Assembly (NCBI RefSeq): GCF_020715685.1
Contig: NZ_CP085840.1
Coordinates: 1,860,001-1,924,000 of the forward strand
Direction of reading: 5' to 3'
Origin: Dermatobacter hominis
Lineage (GTDB): Bacteria > Actinomycetota > Acidimicrobiia > Acidimicrobiales > Microtrichaceae
Length of the DNA stretch: 64,000 nt
Shown: positions 43,398-54,434 of the stretch, piece after piece
Layout: each line of letters begins with the position of its first letter
Position numbering within the stretch: position 1 is the stretch's first letter
Translations under genes and position numbers: made by a program
The notes under the pieces: model-generated
What the model saw: the letters and a program-made list of their open reading frames with translations, nothing else
Told to the model about the DNA's origin: nothing
The model's database searches: none

Positions 43398-44332
43398 GAG
43401 GACCGGCCGCCGCCGAACGAGTCGAGGCCGGCGTCCCGCGCTGACTCCTCGTCCACGATCCGATCCCAGTTCGCAAGGATGTCCTCTGCGGTGGTCGGCC
43501 CGTCGGGGTTGGTCCACCCTGCGTTGAGCGTGACTCCGAAGCGGTGGAACATCCCGCCCCACGCCCCCAGCACCTGTCCGGTCACCGGACACGTCGGGTG
43601 GGTCAGCACGCTCACCATCGGGCTCACGCGCTCGGGTCTCAGGAACGCGGCAGCGGCCTCGCTCTGCACCAGATCCGCACTGGCGTCGGCGTGGTACGTG
43701 GCCGACTCGACCATCGCCGTGTGCATCCGTGTACCCAGCGCTCCGGGTGCGAGGAGGTTGGCCTTGATGCCGGACGCCTGTCCCTCGAGCGCGAGGGAGC
43801 GGGTGAGTCCGAGCAACCCGGACTTCGCCGCCCCGTAGTTCGTCTGCGCCCTGGCACCGAGGAACCCCGACGTCGAGGTCACTGCCACGATCCGACCGCC
43901 GCCGCTCGCCTTCATCGCCTTGTACGCCGGATGCAGCACTCGCATCACGCCCCGAAGGTTGACGTCGATCACGTCGTCGAAGTCCTCGACGGTCATCTCG
44001 TCGAACGGCTTGTCCCGCAGGATGGCGGCGTTCGCCACCACCGCATCGAGCCTGCCCCACGTGTCCAGCGCCTGCTCGGTGAGGCTCGCAGCGCCCTCGA
44101 CGTCGGCGACCGACTCGACGTTGGCGACCGCCTCTCCACCGACGGCACGGATCTCTTCGACGACCGCTTCGGCGAGTCCCGGATCACTCCCGCCTCCGAA
44201 CGGATGTCCGCCCAGGTCGTTCACGACGACGCGTGCGCCCCGACTCGCCAGCTCGAGCGCATGACATCTCCCCATGCCGCCACCAGCGCCCGTCACCACG
44301 ATCACGTCCCCGTCGAATCGCAGACCTTCCAC
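43394..44332 (-). CDS. Short-chain dehydrogenase, MFE-2/HSD17B4-like
   Basis: 312 residues. DVIVVTGAGGGMGRCHALELASRGARVVVNDLGGHPFGG with its NDLGG insertion, then NAAILRDKPFDEMTVEDFDDVIDVNLRG and Tyr/Lys in QTNYGAAKSGLLGLTRSLALEG, match the (R)-3-hydroxyacyl-CoA dehydrogenase domain of multifunctional enzyme type 2. It has an extended C-terminus. It probably oxidises a 3-hydroxyacyl-CoA side chain. GTG at 44330-44332 with GGGGGAGG six bases upstream. First gene of the unit behind operator copy 4. Confidence 0.88.
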   Translation of the reverse strand: MEGLRFDGDVIVVTGAGGGMGRCHALELASRGARVVVNDLGGHPFGGGSDPGLAEAVVEEIRAVGGEAVANVESVADVEGAASLTEQALDTWGRLDAVVANAAILRDKPFDEMTVEDFDDVIDVNLRGVMRVLHPAYKAMKASGGGRIVAVTSTSGFLGARAQTNYGAAKSGLLGLTRSLALEGQASGIKANLLAPGALGTRMHTAMVESATYHADASADLVQSEAAAAFLRPERVSPMVSVLTHPTCPVTGQVLGAWGGMFHRFGVTLNAGWTNPDGPTTAEDILANWDRIVDEESARDAGLDSFGGGRSS

Positions 44333-44388
44333 AGCGAGCCTCCCCCTCGGACGGCCGCCGCTGGGAGCAGCCGTCGGTGATTGGACGG

Positions 44389-44420
44389 AACGTACATCGA
44401 CATGGCACTCAGTGCCACCT
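44389..44420 (-). promoter_or_regulatory. Operator copy 4 with -10 box, upstream of SDR/P450 unit
   Basis: The 21-bp site 44400-44420 contains TGGCACTCAGTGCCACC. On the minus strand TACGTT (44389-44394) follows after five bases, the same box at nearly the same spacing as operator copy 1. It could also affect the plus-strand PepSY-like gene, but the -10 placement favours the SDR unit. Confidence 0.72.
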
Positions 44421-44502
44421 CCACTGGGAGTGTTCGATCCACCCATTGGAACGGCTCGTGATCGAACCAGCGGACGGGACACCCCACAAGGAGTTCCCAC
44501 AC

Positions 44503-44898
44503 ATGAGACCCCTCCGGAAGAAGCTCGGCACCGCTGCCCTCGGCGGCGCACTGCTCCTCGGTGGCGCAGGCGGTGCGTATGCGCTGACCGGCACCGCCGG
44601 TGCCCAGGACACGACCACCACGACGGCGCCGTCCGGCTCGACACAGCAGCCGGCCGATGGGCAGCAGCGCGGACCCCACACCGCGAACGGCATCACCGAG
44701 ACGCCGTTGACCGGCACCGAGCTCGAGAAGGCGACTGCTGCAGCGCTGGGCGCAGTGCCGGGCGCGACGGTGGAGCGAGCCGAGACCGATGCGGACGGTG
44801 CGACCTACGAGGTGCACGCGACGAAGGCGGACGGCAGCCACGTGACGGTCGCCCTCGACGCGGACTTCAACGTGACCGGCACGCAGGCCGGCCGGTAG
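44503..44898 (+). CDS. Secreted PepSY-like small protein
   Basis: 131 residues. A signal peptide (GTAALGGALLLGGAGGAYALTGTAGA) and a Thr/Gln/Ser-rich linker are followed by a PepSY-type module (LTGTELEKATAAALGAVPGATVERAETDADGATYEVHATKADGSHVTVALDADFNVTG). PepSY modules often bind or inhibit peptidases outside the membrane. AAGGAG lies nine bases before the ATG. It is monocistronic, with a strong hairpin downstream. Confidence 0.85.
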   Translation: MRPLRKKLGTAALGGALLLGGAGGAYALTGTAGAQDTTTTTAPSGSTQQPADGQQRGPHTANGITETPLTGTELEKATAAALGAVPGATVERAETDADGATYEVHATKADGSHVTVALDADFNVTGTQAGR

Positions 44899-44911
44899 CC
44901 ACCGGTCTGAT

Positions 44912-44947
44912 GCGGGCCGCCCGTCCCTCGGAGACGGGCGGTCCCGC
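44912..44947 (+). terminator. Intrinsic-type hairpin between convergent genes
   Basis: GCGGG-CCGCCCGTC, loop CCTCGGA, GACGGGCGG-t-CCCGC: a 14-bp GC-rich stem with one bulged T, starting 14 bases after the PepSY gene stop and facing the methyltransferase gene that ends at 45004. It has no U-tract, as is common in actinobacteria, and would work for both strands. Confidence 0.65.
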
Positions 44948-45003
44948 AGCCAGTGATCAGCTCGACCTGGGGTCGACGGGCGACGCAGGGGCGGTGTCCG
45001 CCG

Positions 45004-46086
45004 TCAGGCTGCGACGAGTACAGAGGCGAGGTCGCCCGATGCGAGCCGCACCCTCGTGCACGTCCGGAGACCGGCGGCGGTCGCCAGCGCATCGATCTGG
45101 GACGCGGTGCGCTCCCGGCCGCCCGGCGTCAGTGCTGCCATCAGCACGTCGGTCGACGCTGCGATGTCGTCCGTGGGCACCTCTGACCGCTCGCCTTCGA
45201 CCACGACGACTCGACGCGGGTCGGCGGCCGCGACCGCCCGGAGCAGGGAGACCGAGTCATCGTCGCCCCAGTCGTGGATGACGTTCACGAGGAGGTAGGT
45301 GTGGTGCCCGTCGGGCACAGTCGTGAAGGCATCCCCCGCAACGACACTCATCCTGGGATGGTCGACGGCGCGTGCGGCGACACCGGGCAGGTCGAGCAGT
45401 GTCCCGGTCGCCCCCGGCACGAGCTCGAGGAGAGCAGCGAGCAGCGCTCCGGTCCCTCCGCCGACGTCACAGATCGTCGCGCAACCGGACCAGTCGAGCG
45501 AGTGGGCGAGGGTCAGCGCATGCATGCGTCCGCCGGCAGCCATGGCCTCGTCGAAGACGGCCCAGCGGTCATCGTGCTCGGCCATCCACTCGAAGAACGG
45601 TGCGCCGTTCACCGTCTGGAACGGGTTGGCAGCTTCGGCAGAGAGCTCCGCAACGGCAGCGACCACCTCCGCGCCTCCGGCGAAGTCGACCCACGAGCGC
45701 CAGCCGCCGGGATGGTCGGCGCGGAGGAACGCAGTGACCCTCGTGGGTCGCACTCGGCCGCGCCGGTCGATGCGCAGCCAGCCGCGCGTGGCCCCGAACC
45801 GGACGAGCCGCTCCAGCAGATCGGGGTCGGCCCCGACGTCACGCGCCAGATCACCCACAGTTCGGGGTCCGGTCAGCGCATCGGGTACCCCGACCGAGCA
45901 CAACGCCACCAGCACCCGGTGCTCCAGCATGCCGAATAGCGCGTCGAGCACTTGGACCGGCGGCGGGGCTGTCGAGCGATGCAGTCGCCCGAGCATCCCG
46001 CGGAGCCGTGAGACACCCGCGCTGAGGGCCGGCGGCGGCAGTGCGGGGACGCCGAGCACGTCGCGCGGTGTCGGCCTCGTGCGCAT
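45004..46086 (-). CDS. SAM-dependent O-methyltransferase (hydroxyneurosporene/ArdS-type)
   Basis: 360 residues. The N-terminal dimerisation winged helix (LFGMLEHRVLVALCSVGVPDALTGPRTVGDLARDVGADPDLLERLVRFGATRGWL) and the Rossmann methyltransferase domain (CDVGGGTGALLAALLELVPGATGTLLDLPGVA, VVAGDAFTTVPDGHHTYLLVNVIHDWGDDDS, RVVVVEGE) are those of class I O-methyltransferases. Substrate unknown. The ATG at 46084-46086 follows GAGGAGG; the upstream open frame overlaps other sequence and is not credible. No biosynthetic cluster is next to it. Confidence 0.88.
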   Translation of the reverse strand: MRTRPTPRDVLGVPALPPPALSAGVSRLRGMLGRLHRSTAPPPVQVLDALFGMLEHRVLVALCSVGVPDALTGPRTVGDLARDVGADPDLLERLVRFGATRGWLRIDRRGRVRPTRVTAFLRADHPGGWRSWVDFAGGAEVVAAVAELSAEAANPFQTVNGAPFFEWMAEHDDRWAVFDEAMAAGGRMHALTLAHSLDWSGCATICDVGGGTGALLAALLELVPGATGTLLDLPGVAARAVDHPRMSVVAGDAFTTVPDGHHTYLLVNVIHDWGDDDSVSLLRAVAAADPRRVVVVEGERSEVPTDDIAASTDVLMAALTPGGRERTASQIDALATAAGLRTCTRVRLASGDLASVLVAA

Positions 46087-46259
46087 CCCCACCTCCTCGT
46101 CGGACGCCGTCAACCTAGGCGGACGTGCACCCGGAACGGACGACGACGCAAGGCGGGGCTGAAGAGGATGGCGTGCCGGATCCACGCCCATCCTGCTTCT
46201 CGTTTCGCGCCCCCCACCACTGGGCTCGAGGCGACGACGTAAGAGGTCGCCGCTGACGG

Positions 46260-46997
46260 TCACCCCGGCGGCTTGCGCCAGACGGAGATGTGCGAGGCGC
46301 TGTCGGCGGTGAACGGGGCTCGGTGCCAATCGCTCCACCGGTGCTCCAGCTCGAGCCCGGCGAGGCGAGCCATCAGGTCGAGCTCGGAGGGCCAGACGTA
46401 GCGGTGACGGGAGCGGAAGACGCTCGCCTCGCCGTCGCGCACGTAGGTGTGGTGGCAGGTCATGGACTGGGTGCGTGGATCCAGCTCGTCGACGCCGATG
46501 TGGCGATCGGTGGCCTCCTGTCCCACGAACCTCGCGCCGGGCGGTAGCCGGCGCAACGACGGGACCCCGACCTCGACCACGAATCGGCCACCCGGCGCCA
46601 GGTGGGCGGCGGCGTTGGCGAAGCACGCCACCTGCTCGTCCTGGGTCAGCAGGTTCGTGATCGTGCTGTAGACGAGGTACACGAGCGAGAACTCTCCGCC
46701 GACGCAGGTCGTCGCCATGTCGCCGATGACGACGGGGACCCGATCCGCACCCGGCTTGGCCGCCATCTCGTCGACCATCGCCTGCGAGAGCTCGATGCCG
46801 ACCACCTCGACCCCGCGCTCGACCAACGGCAGGGCGACTCGGCCGGTGCCGACCGCCAGCTCGAGGGCCCGACCGCCGGCCGCCAGGTCGGCCAGCACGC
46901 TGACCGTCGGCCCGATCACGTCCGCCGCGAACCGCTCGGCGTGGTCCTCGTCGTAGGTGCTCGCCACGACCCGGTCGAACAGCCCATCGCGCTCCAT
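46260..46997 (-). CDS. Class I SAM-dependent methyltransferase
   Basis: 245 residues. Motif I is ALELAVGTGRVALPLVERGVEVVGIELS; then come VPVVIGDMATTCVGGEFSLVYLVYSTITNLLTQDEQVACFANAAAHLAPGGRFVVEVGVP and a C-terminal antiparallel part ending HISVWRKPPG. The start at the ATG ending 46997 has only a weak site (GGGTCCG); a GTG slightly upstream is possible. Substrate unknown. It is divergent from the monooxygenase-like gene at 47286. Confidence 0.85.
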   Translation of the reverse strand: MERDGLFDRVVASTYDEDHAERFAADVIGPTVSVLADLAAGGRALELAVGTGRVALPLVERGVEVVGIELSQAMVDEMAAKPGADRVPVVIGDMATTCVGGEFSLVYLVYSTITNLLTQDEQVACFANAAAHLAPGGRFVVEVGVPSLRRLPPGARFVGQEATDRHIGVDELDPRTQSMTCHHTYVRDGEASVFRSRHRYVWPSELDLMARLAGLELEHRWSDWHRAPFTADSASHISVWRKPPG

Positions 46998-47285
46998 CGG
47001 ACCCAGGATCGCACCCACCGCCGACGCTCGGGCCACGATTTCCTCATGCCGACACCTCAGCTGGTGGCGACCTCGGAGGTCCACGGTCGACGCCTACGCG
47101 CTCGCGGGATGTGGCGGCGGGGCGCGGCCACGACGATGGGTCGAACGAGGAGGTCGGTCGACGAGCCCGACCGCCTTCGAAGTCGACGTCGTGCTCGGCA
47201 TCCGCCGCGCAGTCGTGGTCCCCACGTCGATGCGACCGTCTGCGTCGCAGCCGTCCGAAGGACGTTCACAGCGAAGGAGACGGAC
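46998..47285. other. Intergenic region, 288 bp, between divergent genes
   Basis: No coding frame is convincing on either strand, although several open frames cross it. It should contain both promoters. The plus-strand gene's AAGGAGA site lies at its right end. Confidence 0.4.
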
Positions 47286-47588
47286 ATGAGCAAGGTCACC
47301 GTTGGGTTGTGGGTGCCGTTGCAGGCGAAGCCGGGCAAGGAGGCCGAGGTGGAGGCCTTCCTGGAGGCCGGCCAAGGGCTGGTCGAGGACGAGCCCGGAA
47401 CGACCGCCTGGTTCGCCGTGCAGTTGGGCGGCGGGCAGTTCGGGATCTTCGACGTCTTCCCCGACGACGACGGCCGACAGGCTCACCTCAACGGCAAGGT
47501 CGCTGCGGCGCTCATGGAGAAGGCCCCCGACCTGTTCGTCGAAGCACCGCAGATCCACCAGATCGACGTGGTCGCCGAGAAGCTCTGA
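47286..47588 (+). CDS. Antibiotic-biosynthesis-monooxygenase (ABM/YgiN) fold protein
   Basis: 100 residues with a ferredoxin-like ABM domain: VTVGLWVPLQAKPGKEAEVEAFLEAGQGLVEDEPGTTAWFAVQL, FGIFDVFPDDDGRQAHLNGKVAAALMEKAPDLFVEAPQIHQIDVV. Such dimers include quinol monooxygenases and heme-degrading enzymes, but many members are uncharacterised. AAGGAGA lies five bases before the ATG. Single gene, followed after 76 bp by a ThuA-like gene. Confidence 0.85.
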   Translation: MSKVTVGLWVPLQAKPGKEAEVEAFLEAGQGLVEDEPGTTAWFAVQLGGGQFGIFDVFPDDDGRQAHLNGKVAAALMEKAPDLFVEAPQIHQIDVVAEKL

Positions 47589-47664
47589 CCGAGGGCGCCG
47601 GTCCCGGACGCCGGCCTCATCGCCACTCGACGGATGATCTACGAGATCGCGGGGGGTGCCGCCG

Positions 47665-48609
47665 ATGGTGAACGAGCATGCTGGCGGGATGGCGAGCATC
47701 CTGCTGCAGACGACCATCCCTGACATCCCCGATGACTGGAACGTCGGGCGGTTCTCGCTCCTCGCCGACGAGTTGGCACGCGCCGGCCACGACGTGACCA
47801 CCCGCAATCGCGACGAAGCGACGGACGACTCGGTGCTGAGCGTGCTCGACACGCTCGACTACGACCAGCTCTGGCTGATGGCCGTCGACGCCGGCCACGG
47901 GCTCTCACCCGGCGACGCGGCGGGGATCATGCGCTTCCGCGAGCGGGGTGGCGGCGTGCTGACCGCTCGCGACCACCAGGACCTCGGCTCCTGTCTCGTC
48001 TGCCTCGGTTCGATCGGCCAGCTCAACCACTTCCACAACCAGAACCCCGAGCCGAACGCCCGTCGTGACGATCAGGACAACCCGAACATCTCGTGGCCGA
48101 ACTACCACTCGGGCGCGAACGGCGGGTATCAGCCGGTCATGGCCGACGAACCGGCGCACGAGCTGCTCCGGACCGACCGGAACGCCAGCGGGCGGATCGA
48201 GTGGTTCCCGGCCCACCCCCACGAGGGTGCTGTCTCGGCGCCGCCGGAGTACGGCTTCGCGCAGGTCGTCGGCCGGGGTCGCAGCACGGTCACCGGCTGC
48301 GCGTTCAACCTGGCGGTCGCCCTCGACGGCGAGACGGTGACCGGCGGCGGCCCCGCGGGCCGGGCGGTGGCGTGCTCGACGTTCCACCACTTCGCCGACA
48401 TGAACTGGGACATCGACGCCGGCGCGCCGTCGTTCGTGACCGAGCCGCCGAGCGACGAGATGAAGCGGGACCCCTCCCGCTTGGAGACCTTCAAGGACTA
48501 CGTGCGGAACATCGCCAGTTGGCTGGGTGCACGTGCCGAACACCGCGCCGACCCCAGGGGGGACGGCGAGTCGCGCACGACGCGATCGGGAACCTTCGCG
48601 GAGGGCTGA
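47665..48609 (+). CDS. ThuA/glutamine-amidotransferase-like hypothetical protein
   Basis: About 314 residues. A class-I-glutamine-amidotransferase-like fold is suggested by ASILLQTTIPDIPDDWNVGRFSLLADELARAGHDVTTRN, LSVLDTLDYDQLWLMAVDAGHGLSPGDAAGIMRFRERGGGVLTARDHQDLG and CSTFHHFADMNWDID. No catalytic Cys-His-Glu triad is obvious, so it may be non-enzymatic or act on sugars as ThuA proteins are thought to do. The start is uncertain: ATG at 47665 (GGGGGG upstream) or 47689. Confidence 0.75.
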   Translation: MVNEHAGGMASILLQTTIPDIPDDWNVGRFSLLADELARAGHDVTTRNRDEATDDSVLSVLDTLDYDQLWLMAVDAGHGLSPGDAAGIMRFRERGGGVLTARDHQDLGSCLVCLGSIGQLNHFHNQNPEPNARRDDQDNPNISWPNYHSGANGGYQPVMADEPAHELLRTDRNASGRIEWFPAHPHEGAVSAPPEYGFAQVVGRGRSTVTGCAFNLAVALDGETVTGGGPAGRAVACSTFHHFADMNWDIDAGAPSFVTEPPSDEMKRDPSRLETFKDYVRNIASWLGARAEHRADPRGDGESRTTRSGTFAEG

Positions 48610-48698
48610 GCGCCGCTCGCCTCGTGAGTCGCCGACCGCGGCTCGGAACAACGCGAGCGCGTGGTGCGCCCGATCGGTCGGTTCGCCATCGTGGGGAG

Positions 48699-50051
48699 GT
48701 GCGAGATGCCGGACGCAAGTCCTACGAGGACCGTCGCGCCGATGGTCGGTCCCGCCGGAAGGAGGTGCCCCGGTCTGCGCACGCCCGGTGGGAACCCGAT
48801 CCCGGGCGGCCCGATCCCGTGGTTCGTCTCGGCGTCTCGGATGCTGGCCGGCTCGCCGACCTCGTGCCCGTCCGCTACGGACGGATGATGGCGTCGCCCT
48901 TCGCCTTCCTGCGCGGCGCAGCGCAGCTCATGTCCGACGACCTCGCCAGCACCCCGGTGACGGGCTACCGCGTGCAGGCATGTGGCGACGCACACCTGGC
49001 CAACTTCGGGGTGTTCGCGACCCCGGAGCGGAACCTCGTCTTCGACGTCAACGACTTCGACGAGACGCTCCCGGCGCCCTGGGAATGGGACGTCAAGCGC
49101 CTCGCGGCGAGCGTGGCCGTGGCGGCCGGCAACCTGAACCTCGAGGCACGGGAGCGCACGGCGGCGGTCGAGGGCACCGTGCGCGCGTATCGGGAGCGCA
49201 TGGGTGAGCTCGGACCGATGTCGCCCCTCGACGTCTGGTACGACCGCGTCGACGTGCAACGGGTCCTCGCCATCGCTCGGGAGGAGCAGGCGAAGGACCT
49301 CGAGGAAGCCTTGTGCGTGCCCAAGGTGCGTCACCGCACCAGCCTGGGCGCCCTCCCGAAGTTCACCACGGTCGTCGGCGAGCGACGCCGCATCGTCGAC
49401 AAGCCCCCGCTCATCGCGCACGACGAGATCGAGGATCGCGATGCGACGCAGATGCTCGAGCGATACGTGGAGTCCCTACCTGCGGATCGCCGTCCGCTGC
49501 TCGAGCGTTGGACGATCGTGGACGCGGCGCGCAAGGTGGTCGGCATCGGCAGCGTCGGGACACGTTGCTACTTGGTGCTGCTCATGGACCACGACGGCAG
49601 GACGCCGCTGTTCCTGCAGCTCAAGGAGGCGAACGACGCCGTGATCGCACCGTACGCCGGACCCTCGGAGTTCGAGCACCAGGGACAGCGAGTCGTCGTC
49701 GGGCAACGGCTCATGCAGGCGGCGAGCGACATCTTCCTCGGCTGGACCACCGATGGGGACCGCCACTACTACGTCCGCCAGTTCCGCGACATGAAGGGCT
49801 CCGTCAACCTCGACGTCATGACGGCGTCGGGGTTCGCTACCTACGCACGGTTGTGCGGTCGGGTGCTGGCTCGTGCGCACGCCCGGTCCGGCGACGCCGC
49901 CGCGATCGCTGGCTACCTCGGACGCCGGCGTACCTTCGACGAGGCCGTGGCAGAGTTCGCCGACGCGTACGCGCAACAGACCGAGCGCGACCACTCCGCG
50001 CTGGTGGGCGCCGTCCGCGCCGGCCGCGTGAGGGCGAGCGTGCCCTCGTGA
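48699..50051 (+). CDS. DUF2252 family protein
   Basis: About 450 residues. Diagnostic DUF2252 blocks are RRKEVPRSAHARWEPDPGRPDPV, LVPVRYGRMMASPFAFLRGAAQLMSDDL, QACGDAHLANFGVFATPERNLVFDVNDFDETLPAPWEWDVKRLAAS and YYVRQFRDMKGSVNLDVMT. The CGDAHLANFG and FDVNDFDE segments resemble the catalytic loop and metal-binding Asp of kinase-like (APH) folds, so a phosphotransferase role is possible but unproven. The GTG at 48699 is chosen because the conserved region begins shortly after it; the ribosome binding site is poor. Confidence 0.8.
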   Translation: MRDAGRKSYEDRRADGRSRRKEVPRSAHARWEPDPGRPDPVVRLGVSDAGRLADLVPVRYGRMMASPFAFLRGAAQLMSDDLASTPVTGYRVQACGDAHLANFGVFATPERNLVFDVNDFDETLPAPWEWDVKRLAASVAVAAGNLNLEARERTAAVEGTVRAYRERMGELGPMSPLDVWYDRVDVQRVLAIAREEQAKDLEEALCVPKVRHRTSLGALPKFTTVVGERRRIVDKPPLIAHDEIEDRDATQMLERYVESLPADRRPLLERWTIVDAARKVVGIGSVGTRCYLVLLMDHDGRTPLFLQLKEANDAVIAPYAGPSEFEHQGQRVVVGQRLMQAASDIFLGWTTDGDRHYYVRQFRDMKGSVNLDVMTASGFATYARLCGRVLARAHARSGDAAAIAGYLGRRRTFDEAVAEFADAYAQQTERDHSALVGAVRAGRVRASVPS

Positions 50052-50074
50052 ACGACGACCTGCGGTCGCGCCGG

Positions 50075-50536
50075 TCAGCCGACCGTCGTCGATGGCGACG
50101 AGCGCGCCCGCCTGATCGCCTCGTCCAGCCATGGGCGCAGCACGTGCTCCGGGGCGGCACCGGCCTGGCGGTCGACGACCTCCCCGCGGTGCAGCACGAT
50201 CAAGGTCGGAACGCTCTGCACGGCGAACCGCCGAGCGGTGAGCGGTGAGCGGTCGACATCGACCTTGACCAGCTTGACCTTTCCGGCGTGGGATCGAGCG
50301 AGGGCTTCGAGCGCCGGGGTCACCATCCGGCAGGGCCCGCACCACGTCGCCCAGAGGTCGACGAGCACGGGCAGATCCGCCGCGTCGGCAACGGCGGGGA
50401 AGGTGGTGTCGTCGGCATCGGCGATCCAGGGAAGCGGGGTCTGGCAGTTGGCGCACCGGGGCACACCGCTGGCCGCATCCGGCAGCCGGTTGCGCTTCCC
50501 GCAGGACAGGCACTCCACCACGTGAGGGTCGGCCAC
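50075..50536 (-). CDS. trxC: Thioredoxin 2-like protein with N-terminal zinc ribbon
   Basis: 153 residues. Two N-terminal CxxC pairs (ECLSCGKRN and RCANCQT) form a zinc ribbon as in TrxC/thioredoxin 2, followed by a thioredoxin fold with active site WATWCGPCRM and the cis-Pro region VPTLIVLHRGE. TrxC-type thioredoxins repair oxidised proteins under stress. It starts 13 nt after the clpB stop, so it is probably the last gene of the heat-shock operon, joining redox repair with disaggregation. Confidence 0.88.
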   Translation of the reverse strand: MADPHVVECLSCGKRNRLPDAASGVPRCANCQTPLPWIADADDTTFPAVADAADLPVLVDLWATWCGPCRMVTPALEALARSHAGKVKLVKVDVDRSPLTARRFAVQSVPTLIVLHRGEVVDRQAGAAPEHVLRPWLDEAIRRARSSPSTTVG

Positions 50537-50548
50537 GTCGTGCTCCCC

Positions 50549-53175
<2,627 letters not shown>

Positions 53176-53185
<10 letters not shown>

Positions 53186-53502
53186 CGTCGTGCTCCTGAC
53201 GGTGTCGGAAGGTCGCCGGTGCGACGTCGTCGTTCCGCCTCGAGCCGATCGAGTCGGTCGAGGAGGTCGGCGACGAGTCCCAGGGCGGCGTAGTTCAGGG
53301 CGAAGCCGGCTCGAAGGCGTCGCAGGCGGGCCGTCTCGGCGATCTGGCCGGGCTCGAACCACAGCTCCCCGGACACGTCCGTCGTCGCCTCGATCAACCC
53401 GAGTGCGACGAACCGGCGCACCAGGTCGGGATGCTCCCCGACGGCACGAGCGAAGTCATCGAGGCCGAGTCGCCACGGCCGGGCGAGCACGTGCGCCGTC
53501 AT
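53176..53502 (-). CDS. cbpM: CbpM-like MerR-fold chaperone modulator
   Basis: 108 residues: [78 protein letters not shown]. This is the MerR-like helix-turn-helix of CbpM/HspR-type proteins. The position directly after dnaJ/cbpA (ATGA overlap) favours CbpM, which binds the J-domain protein; HspR-like DNA binding is the alternative. The C-terminus ends in a basic tail RRWR. Its stop lies within the start of clpB. Confidence 0.82.
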
Positions 53503-54434
53503 CGGTTGCTCCGTCTGGGATCGAAGGTCGACGTTCGTGCCAGTTGCTCGAACAGTCGCCGCTCCTCGTCGCTCGGCGTCGCCGGCACGAGGATGCGGGC
53601 CTCGGCGAAGAGGTCGCCGGGCTCCCCCCGGGGGTTGGGAAGACCGCGTCCCCTCAGTCGGAGACGCCGCCCGCTCGACGTGCCGGCCGGCACCCGGACC
53701 TTCGTCTCGCCACCCGGTGTGTCGACGGCGAGGGTGGCGCCGAGCGCGCCCTCCCAGGGGGCCAACGGGAGCTCCAGGTGGATGTCGCGGCCCTCGGCGC
53801 GGTAGCGGGGGTGGGGTGCGAGTCGCACGACCAGGTAGAGGTCGCCCGGCGGGCCCTGCCCGGTGCCGTGGCCTCCCTGACCGCTGAGGCGGATGCGTTG
53901 CCCGTCGGTGACGCCGGCCGGGATGCTCACGTCCAGGGTGCGCGAACCGTCGGCGCCGGACAGCGTGATGGTCCGCGAGCCGCCCCGGAACGCCTCCTCG
54001 ATCGGGATGGTGATCTCGACCTCCTGGTCGGCCCCGGGGATCGACCCCCACGTCCGACGTCGGCCACCGCCGAACAGATCGCCGAACAGGTCCTCGAGAT
54101 CGACCTCACCGCCGGCGCCGGTGGTGTACCAGTCGCCGTCAGACCTCCCGGCTCGTCCGCCACCAGCCGCCCCGGACCGTGCATACGTCCGCGGATCGGC
54201 ACCCTCGGGCACCTGCCGGAAGTCGTGGCCGAACTGGTCGTAGCGACGGCGCAGGTCGGGATCCGACAGCACGTCGTAGGCCTCGGAGATCTCCTTGAAG
54301 CGATCCTCGGCGGCGGGATCCTTGTTGACGTCGGGGTGGAAGCTGCGGGCCAGCCTGCGGTACGCCGACTGGATCTCGTCGGGTGTCGCGGATCGCTCGA
54401 CGCCCAGCGCGTCGTAGAAGTCGCGGCGAGCCAT
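53499..54434 (-). CDS. DnaJ/CbpA-type co-chaperone (no zinc finger)
   Basis: 311 residues. The J-domain (RDFYDALGVERSATPDEIQSAYRRLARSFHPDVNKDPAAEDRFKEISEAYDVLSDPDLRRRYDQFG) has the HPD motif. It is followed by a Gly-rich linker (SGAAGGGRAGRSDG, FGDLFGGGRRR) and the two-part DnaJ C-terminal substrate domain (DQEVEITIPIEEAFRGGSRTITL, GDLYLVVRLAPHPRYRAEGRDIHLELPLAPWEGALGATLAV). No CxxCxGxG repeats, so it is of the CbpA/DjlA-like class. It stimulates DnaK ATPase. The start overlaps the grpE stop by one base. Confidence 0.92.
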   Translation of the reverse strand: MARRDFYDALGVERSATPDEIQSAYRRLARSFHPDVNKDPAAEDRFKEISEAYDVLSDPDLRRRYDQFGHDFRQVPEGADPRTYARSGAAGGGRAGRSDGDWYTTGAGGEVDLEDLFGDLFGGGRRRTWGSIPGADQEVEITIPIEEAFRGGSRTITLSGADGSRTLDVSIPAGVTDGQRIRLSGQGGHGTGQGPPGDLYLVVRLAPHPRYRAEGRDIHLELPLAPWEGALGATLAVDTPGGETKVRVPAGTSSGRRLRLRGRGLPNPRGEPGDLFAEARILVPATPSDEERRLFEQLARTSTFDPRRSNR

